Of a stretch of 6,948 bases of DNA, positions 1 to 5,440 are shown piece by piece. Source of the DNA: SMXQ01 sp033720855. GTDB lineage: Bacteria; Pseudomonadota; Alphaproteobacteria; SMXQ01. Positions within the stretch are counted from its first letter, which is position 1, and each line of letters starts with the position of its first letter. The stretch spans positions 1 through 6,948 of the forward strand of contig JAWWBR010000170.1 in assembly GCA_033720855.1 (NCBI GenBank). Reading direction: 5' to 3'. The translations under genes were made by a program, and so were the position numbers. Below the pieces are notes generated by a model, which was given only the letters and a program-made list of their open reading frames with translations, made no database searches and was not told the origin of the DNA.

Positions 1-862
1 CGAATGTGAGCCCGAGGGTCCGCGTCGCCGCGACGCAGATGTCGCGGATGTCGGGGCGGAGTTCGTTGCTGATGTCGGTGGCCCGGCCGCCGGCCGACAG
101 GTTCGCGGTGGGCAGGAGCTCGGCGATCCTGCCGGCGCCGAGGATGTCGTCAGCCTTCAGGCCCTGGGCCCTCAAATGGCTGGCGATCCGCGGGTCCGCC
201 GGGTCGACCTTGGTCCCGCCCGCAGCCGTGCCGAGGGCCGCGATCCTCTCCGCGGCAAGGCCGCCCAAGGGGGTCGTGCCGTCGCCGGTGACGCTCAGGG
301 GCGCGCGTTCGTAGGCGCAGACGACCTCGCCCTCGAGGATGACGACGCGGTAGTCCCGCCCTTGGACGCGGCGTTGCACCAGCACACGCGGATTGTCTTC
401 GAACAGCGCATCCAGGGCATCGCGCAACTCCTCTTCGCTGCCGGCCATGAAAACGCCCTTTCCCCCCGACCCCTCGTTGGGTTTCACGAAGACCGGGAAC
501 CCGTGGCGGGCGACGAAGTCCAGCGCCGGCTCCAGCGACGAGAGGGATTGCGCGATCTCGGGGTTCCTGAGTGCGATCTGGTCGCGGTAGCGCTCGGAGA
601 ACAGGAGCACCCCGTCGGGGACCCTGAACCCGGCTTCGCGCAGGAAATGGATCGAGTAATCCTTGTCCTTGGCGATGGCGGCGGCGGCCTGGCGGTTGAT
701 GTCGAAATTGGTTCCGCGAAAGAACCGGCGGCGGCCGGAGGGGAACTCGATATACCCGGCGTGACCGTATTTCGGCTCCGCCTGCACGCGGGCGCCGAAC
801 TCGGGGCCGAGCTCTTCGATGATCCGCAGCAAACGCGGCTTCACGTGCTTCCGATCGGGCAT
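1..862 (-). CDS. ATP-grasp ligase, cyanophycin synthetase-like (C-terminus beyond window)
   Basis: Reading the minus strand from the ATG at 862-860 gives 287 residues with no stop before the window edge, so the gene is 3'-partial. The ATP-grasp fold is recognisable: DINRQAAAAIAKDKDYS (54-70) matches the segment before the ATP-binding core, FVKPNEGSGGKGV (125-137) is the glycine-rich ATP loop with its Lys127, GRDYRVVILEGEVV (168-181) and YERAP follow, and NLSAGGRATDIS (254-265) is very like the NLSTGG motif of cyanophycin synthetase and GshAB-type ligases. Such enzymes join a carboxylate to an amine through an acyl-phosphate; the substrate cannot be read here. The frame stays open upstream of 862 but shows no ATG, GTG or TTG back to 1074, and GGAG lies 9 nt before this ATG, which supports the start. 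It is divergent from the acyl-CoA synthetase, so a shared pathway is not implied. Family call is firm; the specific enzyme is unknown. Confidence 0.88.
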   Translation of the reverse strand, partial: MPDRKHVKPRLLRIIEELGPEFGARVQAEPKYGHAGYIEFPSGRRRFFRGTNFDINRQAAAAIAKDKDYSIHFLREAGFRVPDGVLLFSERYRDQIALRNPEIAQSLSSLEPALDFVARHGFPVFVKPNEGSGGKGVFMAGSEEELRDALDALFEDNPRVLVQRRVQGRDYRVVILEGEVVCAYERAPLSVTGDGTTPLGGLAAERIAALGTAAGGTKVDPADPRIASHLRAQGLKADDILGAGRIAELLPTANLSAGGRATDISNELRPDIRDICVAATRTLGLTF

Positions 863-927
863 CGGGGCGGTCTCCGGGCGTGCCGTCTTTCGCTTGACCC
901 GCCGATAGTGCAGGAATGCGCGCCTTG

Positions 928-959
928 GGAAAAGCGCGAGATGGCGGAAAAAACGCGAG
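928..959. repeat. Imperfect direct repeat in the divergent intergenic region
   Basis: GGAAAAGCGCGAG (928-940) is followed by GGAAAAAACGCGAG (946-959), starting 18 nt apart. The pair lies between the divergent ATP-grasp and acyl-CoA synthetase genes, about 60 nt upstream of the candidate -35 box for the latter and 66 nt or more upstream of the ATP-grasp start. Tandem near-identical elements in such a position could be operator half-sites for a regulator, but this is inference. No regulator gene is in the window. The rest of the 863-1074 gap shows no other convincing structure, and I see no clear promoter for the minus-strand gene. Confidence 0.3.
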
Positions 960-1016
960 CCGCGCGAGGGGCGCGGTCCCTGGTGCCATCGGCCGCATCG
1001 CCGGCCCGGGCACGAG

Positions 1017-1045
1017 TTGACAGGAGCCGAGGAACTAACGAATAT
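1017..1045 (+). promoter_or_regulatory. Candidate sigma-70 type promoter for the three-gene unit
   Basis: A perfect TTGACA -35 hexamer sits at 1017-1022. With the standard 17-nt spacer the -10 position is GAATAT (1040-1045), a weak match (3 of 6) to TATAAT but in a locally AT-rich patch. A start of transcription near 1052 would leave a leader of roughly 23 nt carrying the ribosome binding site at 1064-1068. Position and orientation suit the gene starting at 1075. The weak -10 keeps confidence moderate. Confidence 0.45.
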
Positions 1046-1063
1046 CGCCGCACAAGAATAACC

Positions 1064-1068
1064 GGGAG
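1064..1068 (+). promoter_or_regulatory. Ribosome binding site supporting a GTG start
   Basis: GGGAG lies 6 nt before the GTG at 1075. The CoA-binding domain begins within 13 residues of this GTG and no ATG lies between them, so this site fixes the start of the acyl-CoA synthetase at a non-ATG codon. Confidence 0.7.
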
Positions 1069-1074
1069 ACCTAC

Positions 1075-3147
1075 GTGTATCGTTCGCCCAAACCCATCTT
1101 CAGTGCTTCCACCATTGCCATCGTCGGCGCCTCCGAGCGTGCGAAATGGCCCCAGACCATCTGGCAAAACCTCAAGACGTTCGGGTATCCGGGGAAGGTG
1201 TTTCCCATCAACCCGCGCCGAGATGAGGTCTACGGCGCCCGCTGCTATCCCGATTTCGCCTCCCTGCCCGAGCCCGCCGAGCTGGCCCTCGTGATCGTCC
1301 CGGCGACCGCCGTCCAGGCGGTGATGGAGGACGGCGCCAAGAACGGGCTCAAGGCGGCGACCGTCTATGCCGGGCATCTGGGCGAAGGGACGGACCCGGA
1401 AATCGTCGGCCGCGGCGATGCCTTGAAGGATTTGTGCGAGGACGCCGGGATCGCCCTTGCCGGGCCCAACTGCATGGGCGGGATCGCCTTCCGCGAAAAG
1501 ATGTTCGGCTATCCCAACGGCGGCATCTGCAGGGCCAGGCCGGGCTCCGTCGCCGCCGTCTTCCAGTCCGGCGGGACCCTGCAGTTCTGGGTCCAGACCG
1601 CACAGAGCCGGGGCCTGCGCTTTTCCTATGCGATGTCGTCGGGCAACGAGATCGGCCTCGACCTTGCCGATTACATCAACTTCTTCGTCGACGACCCGGA
1701 AACCCGCCTCATCGTGCTGTTCATCGAGGGCATTCGCCGGCCCGAGGTGTTCAAGGCCGCCTGCGCCCGGGCGCTCGAGGCGAAGAAACCGATCCTCGCC
1801 ATCAAGACCGGGCGCACCCAGCGCTCGCGCGAGGCGGCACGCTCCCATACCGGCGCCATCGGCGGCGATTTCGCGGCCTTCGAGGCGCTCTGCGAACGCT
1901 ACGGCATCGTCAGTTGCCCGACCCTCGACGACATGACCGAAACGGCCCTTGCCTTCAGTCAGGGACGCCTGCCCAAGGGTCCGGGAATCGGTGTCGTCAC
2001 CACCTCAGGCGGCACCGTCGACCTGCTCTACGACTACGCCGAGGCCGAGGGGGCCTCGATGCCCGAATTCCAGGCCGAGACGGTGGCCCGCATGCAGCCC
2101 CTGGTGCCGAAGGAAATGACGCCCAAGAACCCGCTCGATTCGGGTATCCCCGCGGGCAACGACGTCCTCGCCGAACTGTGCCAGGCGGCGCTCGATGATC
2201 CGGCGACGGACATCCTCGCGGTGGCCGGCCAGATCTCCGCCGGCCGTGCCGACATCAAGGCGGGCGCGCCGCTCAAGGCGCTGCTCGACTACACCGACAA
2301 GCCGGTGATCGGCTTCGGGCGCATGCGCTATACCATCGGCGAGGACGGCATCGAATATCAGGACCAGATCGGGATTCCGTATCTCCAGGGCCTGCCCGAG
2401 ACCTTGCGCGCGCTCAACGCGCTGGCCTTCTACGGCAAGCGGGCGGGGCGCGGCATCCCCGCCATGCCCGAACCCGGGGGCAGCGCCGAGACCCTCTTGG
2501 GGGCCGAGTTCGAGGGGCTTCTCGCCGCCAACGGTGTCACCCCGCCGATGAGCGCGCTGGCCAAGGACGCCGCCGGCGCCGCCAAGGCGGCGGCGGAGAT
2601 CGGCTTTCCCGTGGTTCTCAAGATCGTCGCCCCGGCGTTCTCCCACAAGACCGAGGTCGGCGGCGTGCTGCTCGGCCTCGACGGTGCCGAGGCCGTCGCC
2701 GAGGGGGCCCACACGCTGGAGCGCCGCATCTGCGCCGCCGATGCCCATGCGGAAATCACCGGCTACCTGGTCCAGGAGATGGTCCACGGCGTCGAGATGA
2801 TCGTCGGCTGCCGCGAGGACCCGCTCTACGGGCCGGCGATTTTGGTCGGCACCGGCGGCATCATGGTGGAGTTGATGGGCGATGCCGCCATGCGGCTTCT
2901 GCCGGTGGACGAGGACGATGTCGCGGAGATGCTCGGCGAGCTCAAGGGCCGGGCGCTGCTGCACGGGTTCCGCGGCGCGGCGGCGGCCGATGTCGATGCG
3001 CTGATCACGGCGGTCACGGGATTGGGCCGGATCTACCTCGATCACCGCCACATCCTGAGCGATCTCGAGGTCAACCCCCTGATCGTGCGCGAGGACGGCA
3101 GCGGCGTCGCCGCGGTGGACGTGCGCCCCATATACCGCGACGGCTGA
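1075..3147 (+). CDS. ADP-forming acyl-CoA synthetase (acetate-CoA ligase/FerA-type)
   Basis: A 690-residue single-chain enzyme of the NDP-forming acyl-CoA synthetase superfamily, which makes an acyl-CoA from acid, CoA and ATP through phosphohistidine and acyl-phosphate intermediates. The usual order is present: an N-terminal CoA-binding Rossmann domain (TIAIVGAS 13-20, AGPNCMG 129-135), succinyl-CoA ligase-like domains (QSGGT 164-168; SHTGAIGG with His258, the expected phosphorylated histidine), and a C-terminal ATP-grasp domain from about 472 (VVLKIVAP with Lys516, SHKTEVGGV with the second conserved His524). All key residues are intact and the length is normal for a full alpha-beta fusion. 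Feruloyl-CoA synthetase FerA of Sphingobium SYK-6 belongs to this superfamily, and with a hydroxycinnamoyl-CoA hydratase-like gene two genes downstream an aromatic acid such as a hydroxycinnamate is a reasonable substrate guess. The sequence alone does not exclude acetate or another acid. First gene of the unit; the next starts 41 nt after its stop. Confidence 0.92.
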   Translation: MYRSPKPIFSASTIAIVGASERAKWPQTIWQNLKTFGYPGKVFPINPRRDEVYGARCYPDFASLPEPAELALVIVPATAVQAVMEDGAKNGLKAATVYAGHLGEGTDPEIVGRGDALKDLCEDAGIALAGPNCMGGIAFREKMFGYPNGGICRARPGSVAAVFQSGGTLQFWVQTAQSRGLRFSYAMSSGNEIGLDLADYINFFVDDPETRLIVLFIEGIRRPEVFKAACARALEAKKPILAIKTGRTQRSREAARSHTGAIGGDFAAFEALCERYGIVSCPTLDDMTETALAFSQGRLPKGPGIGVVTTSGGTVDLLYDYAEAEGASMPEFQAETVARMQPLVPKEMTPKNPLDSGIPAGNDVLAELCQAALDDPATDILAVAGQISAGRADIKAGAPLKALLDYTDKPVIGFGRMRYTIGEDGIEYQDQIGIPYLQGLPETLRALNALAFYGKRAGRGIPAMPEPGGSAETLLGAEFEGLLAANGVTPPMSALAKDAAGAAKAAAEIGFPVVLKIVAPAFSHKTEVGGVLLGLDGAEAVAEGAHTLERRICAADAHAEITGYLVQEMVHGVEMIVGCREDPLYGPAILVGTGGIMVELMGDAAMRLLPVDEDDVAEMLGELKGRALLHGFRGAAAADVDALITAVTGLGRIYLDHRHILSDLEVNPLIVREDGSGVAAVDVRPIYRDG

Positions 3148-3172
3148 CCCCGGCGCCATCATCGAGAGTGAC

Positions 3173-3178
3173 AGGGAG
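3173..3178 (+). promoter_or_regulatory. Ribosome binding site deciding the acyl-CoA dehydrogenase start
   Basis: AGGGAG lies 10 nt before the ATG at 3189. An in-frame GTG at 3168 would place this site inside the coding sequence and add seven unconserved-looking residues (MTGRHGT), so the ATG is preferred. Confidence 0.65.
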
Positions 3179-3188
3179 ACACGGCACC

Positions 3189-4343
3189 ATGAATTTCGAA
3201 TTGCCCGAGGAAATGCAGCTCCTCAAGGAGACGCTGCGCCGCTACGTCGACAACGAGATGATCCCCATCGAGCTCCAAACCTGCGACGGCGTGAAGCTCA
3301 AGCCCGAATACAAGAAGAAGTTCGACGAGGACGCCAAGAAGATGGGCCTGTGGCTGATGGACGTGCCCGAGGAGTTCGGCGGCCAGGGCATGGGGGTCCT
3401 GGCGACCGTGGTGGTCACCGAGCAGATGGCGCGGACCACGGCGCTGCCCTCGCGCGGCGGATATTTCACCGGCCCCAGCGTCCGCAACATCCTCTACGAG
3501 CTCGACGACGAGATGAAGGAGCGCTACCTCTATCCGGTGATCCGCGGCGAAAAGCATGCCTGTTTCGGGCAGACCGAGCCCGATGCCGGTTCCGATCCCG
3601 GGTCCATGCGCACCACCGCGGTGCGCGACGGCGACGATTACGTCATCAACGGCGTCAAGCGCTTCATCACCGGTGCCGGCGAGGCCGATTTCATCCAGCT
3701 GATGGTGGCGACCGACCGGGAGAAGGGGTCCCACGGCGGCATTTCGTGTTTCATCGTCGACATGGACACGCCGGGGGTCAAGCTCGGCGCCCAGTACGAG
3801 ACGATGATGGGCGACAAGCCGTGGGAGATCGTCTTCGACAACGTGCGCGTGCCGGTGAGCCACCGCGTCGGCGAAGAGGGCGAGGGCTTCCGCCTGGGAC
3901 AGCGCTGGCTCGGCGCCGGGCGGCTGCGCCACGGGGCGCGCGCCTTGGGCGTGGCCGAGCGCTGCATCGAGATGATGACCAGCTATGCCAAGCAGCGGGT
4001 GACCTTCGGCAGGCCGCTGGCCGATCGCCAGGCGGTGCAATGGATGATCGCCGATTCCTTCGTCGAGCTCCATGCCGCCAGGCTGATGGTCTATCACGCC
4101 GCCTCCAAGGCGGATGCCGGCGAGGAATTCCGCCAGGAAGCCTATATGAGCAAGTACTACGCCGACGAGATGGCTTATCGCGTCGCCGACCGCTGCCTGC
4201 AGGTCCATGGCGGCATCGGCCTGACCACCGACCTGCCGATCGAACGCTTCTGGCGCCAGGCGCGCAGCAACCGCATCACCGAAGGCGCCAGCGAGGTGAT
4301 GAAGATGGTGATCGCGCGCAACATTTTGAGGACTTATGGATAA
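3189..4343 (+). CDS. Acyl-CoA dehydrogenase
   Basis: A 384-residue FAD-dependent acyl-CoA dehydrogenase, the normal length for the family, which introduces a trans-2,3 double bond into an acyl-CoA and passes electrons to electron-transfer flavoprotein. Visible signatures: an alpha-helical N-terminus, CFGQTEPDAGSD (from 125) of the flavin-binding middle domain, INGVKRFITGAG in the beta domain, and the C-terminal helical domain with QVHGGIG and FWRQARSNRITEGASEV. Glu365 in ITEGAS sits at the position of the catalytic base of medium-chain enzymes (the Glu of YEGT), so it should be active, although the usual Tyr and Thr around it are Thr and Ala. Placed between a CoA ligase and a hydroxycinnamoyl-CoA hydratase-like gene, it resembles HcaD of the Acinetobacter hca locus, which desaturates hydrocinnamoyl-CoA side chains. 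That substrate is inferred from context; a branched or alicyclic acyl-CoA is possible. The next gene starts 87 nt after the stop, with no terminator between. Confidence 0.93.
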   Translation: MNFELPEEMQLLKETLRRYVDNEMIPIELQTCDGVKLKPEYKKKFDEDAKKMGLWLMDVPEEFGGQGMGVLATVVVTEQMARTTALPSRGGYFTGPSVRNILYELDDEMKERYLYPVIRGEKHACFGQTEPDAGSDPGSMRTTAVRDGDDYVINGVKRFITGAGEADFIQLMVATDREKGSHGGISCFIVDMDTPGVKLGAQYETMMGDKPWEIVFDNVRVPVSHRVGEEGEGFRLGQRWLGAGRLRHGARALGVAERCIEMMTSYAKQRVTFGRPLADRQAVQWMIADSFVELHAARLMVYHAASKADAGEEFRQEAYMSKYYADEMAYRVADRCLQVHGGIGLTTDLPIERFWRQARSNRITEGASEVMKMVIARNILRTYG

Positions 4344-4364
4344 GCGGTCTCGGTGCTATTGTTA

Positions 4365-4378
4365 GGACCATAGGGTCC
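4365..4378 (+). repeat. Short inverted repeat in the 87-nt gap between dehydrogenase and hydratase genes
   Basis: GGACC (4365-4369) and GGTCC (4374-4378) flank a 4-nt loop. There is no T-run after it, so it is not an intrinsic terminator. It may be a small mRNA hairpin or chance. The gap holds nothing else clear apart from the ribosome binding site. Confidence 0.3.
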
Positions 4379-4414
4379 ATCGCGACCGCGACCGATACCC
4401 GACAACGGCTTGAG

Positions 4415-4421
4415 AAGGGAG
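4415..4421 (+). promoter_or_regulatory. Ribosome binding site deciding the hydratase start
   Basis: AAGGGAG lies 9 nt before the ATG at 4431. A TTG at 4410 in the same frame would put this site within the coding sequence, so the ATG is chosen. Confidence 0.65.
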
Positions 4422-4430
4422 AGCAAGACC

Positions 4431-5327
4431 ATGGCCACACGTGCCGCTACCACAAAGAAACCCGCCGCGCGCAAATCGCGTAAATCCAGCAAGGCGGAAG
4501 TGAAGAAATTCGAAACCGTGCTCGTGGAAAAGAAGGACCGCATCGCCTGGGTCACCATGAACCGGCCCGAGAAGCGCAACGCCATGAGCCCGCAGCTGCA
4601 TCTCGACATGAACGCGGCGCTGGAGGAGCTCGCCATCGACGATAGCGTCGACGTCGTCGTCATCACCGGCGCCGGCAAGGCGTTCAGCGCCGGCCAGGAC
4701 ATCCGCCTGTACTTCCGCGGCACCACCGGCGATCCGGCGATGCGCCATAAAGCCAAGAACGCATCCCATCACTGGCGCTGGACGACGCTGTCCAAGTTCC
4801 CCAAGCTGACCATCGCCATGGTCAACGGCTATTGCTTCGGCGGCGCCTTCACCCAGGTGTGCGCCTGCGATCTCGCCATTGCCGCCGATGACGCCATCTT
4901 CGGCCTGTCGGAGATCAACTGGGGCATCCTGCCGGGCGGCATCGTCAGCTGGAACGTGGTCAACACCATGAGCTACCGCGACGCCATGTACTACGCCATC
5001 ACCGGGGATACCTTCACCGGCAAGGAAGCCGCCGCCATGCGCTTCGTCAACAAGTCGGTGCCCAAGGCGAAGCTGAAGGCGGAGACGCTCAAGCTCGCCA
5101 AGAAGATGATGAAGAAGAACCCGACCGCGGTGCGCTACACCAAGGAGGGTATCCGCGCGGTCAAGGAGATGAGCTGCGATCAGGCGGCCGACTATCTCGG
5201 CGCCAAGTCCGACGCCTTGAAATACGCCGACCCCGAACGCGGGCGCGAGAAGGGCATGGCCCAGTTCCTCGACGACAAGACCTACCGTCCGGGGCTCGGC
5301 GAGTACAACCGCAAGAAAGACCTTTAA
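4431..5327 (+). CDS. Crotonase-fold enoyl-CoA hydratase, hydroxycinnamoyl-CoA hydratase-lyase-like
   Basis: A 298-residue crotonase-superfamily enzyme. It resembles Pseudomonas p-hydroxycinnamoyl-CoA hydratase-lyase (feruloyl-CoA to vanillin plus acetyl-CoA) along its whole length, compared from memory: NRPEKRNAMSP, AMVNGYCFGGAF, FGLSEINWGI, and the C-terminal GREKGMAQFLDDK and PGL. The catalytic Glu143 is Glu161 here, and Tyr75, which contacts the phenol, is Tyr94. In the same alignment Met70 is Gln89, Ser123 is Thr141, and Tyr239, the other phenol-contacting residue, is Gly257 (DYLGAK instead of DYLYAK). It should hydrate an enoyl-CoA; whether it also performs retro-aldol cleavage, and on a 4-hydroxyaryl substrate, is open. 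Residues 2-26 form an extra tail with 10 Lys/Arg and one acidic residue, about 19 residues more than the Pseudomonas protein. Last gene of the unit; an intrinsic terminator follows. Confidence 0.9.
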   Translation: MATRAATTKKPAARKSRKSSKAEVKKFETVLVEKKDRIAWVTMNRPEKRNAMSPQLHLDMNAALEELAIDDSVDVVVITGAGKAFSAGQDIRLYFRGTTGDPAMRHKAKNASHHWRWTTLSKFPKLTIAMVNGYCFGGAFTQVCACDLAIAADDAIFGLSEINWGILPGGIVSWNVVNTMSYRDAMYYAITGDTFTGKEAAAMRFVNKSVPKAKLKAETLKLAKKMMKKNPTAVRYTKEGIRAVKEMSCDQAADYLGAKSDALKYADPERGREKGMAQFLDDKTYRPGLGEYNRKKDL

Positions 5328-5364
5328 GCGGGGCGCGGGCGACCGCGCCGTCCCGTCCCATCGA

Positions 5365-5403
5365 CGCGCCCGGTTCCGATTACGGCACCGGGCGTGCTTT
5401 TTT
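5365..5403 (+). terminator. Intrinsic (Rho-independent) terminator after the three-gene unit
   Basis: Left arm CGCCCGGT (5367-5374) pairs perfectly with ACCGGGCG (5387-5394). One G-U and one C-G pair extend the base, and an inner CCG/CGG pairing (5376-5378 with 5383-5385) closes the loop after a single mismatch. A run of six T follows at 5398-5403. It lies 38 nt after the hydratase stop and ends 37 nt before the next start codon. There is no T-run on the other strand, so it acts in the plus direction only. Confidence 0.85.
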
Positions 5404-5423
5404 GGCCCGGCCGACGAGGAAAC

Positions 5424-5430
5424 AAGGAGG
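5424..5430 (+). promoter_or_regulatory. Near-consensus Shine-Dalgarno sequence
   Basis: AAGGAGG lies 10 nt before the ATG at 5441. It is the strongest ribosome binding site in the window and fixes the start of the oxidoreductase. It suggests efficient translation of whatever transcript passes the terminator just upstream. Confidence 0.75.
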
Positions 5431-5440
5431 ACCCTGAGAG

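Noticed and set aside
150..1013. Minus-strand open frame of 287 codons overlapping the ATP-grasp gene
   Set aside because: It is rich in Arg, Pro and Gly with no family motifs. The ATP-grasp motifs lie in a different minus-strand frame starting at 862.
176..1294. Plus-strand open frame of about 370 codons at the left end
   Set aside because: It lies opposite the ATP-grasp gene and runs into the acyl-CoA synthetase in another frame. Its translation has no recognisable motifs and is the usual high-GC shadow.
2005..3162. Minus-strand open frame of 385 codons opposite the acyl-CoA synthetase
   Set aside because: It is antisense to intact CoA-ligase and ATP-grasp motifs, and its His/Ala/Asp/Gly-rich translation has no domain signature.
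3168..3188. GTG at 3168 as the acyl-CoA dehydrogenase start
   Set aside because: The ribosome binding site at 3173-3178 would be inside the coding region; the ATG at 3189 has proper spacing.
3159..4208. Minus-strand open frame of 349 codons opposite the acyl-CoA dehydrogenase
   Set aside because: It is antisense to a complete, well-conserved dehydrogenase and is compositionally a shadow.
4359..4386. TTGTTA as a -35 box for a separate promoter of the hydratase gene
   Set aside because: No -10-like hexamer lies 16-18 nt downstream; that position is GC-rich.
4410..4430. TTG at 4410 as the hydratase start
   Set aside because: AAGGGAG at 4415-4421 serves the ATG at 4431; the extra residues would simply be the translated binding site.
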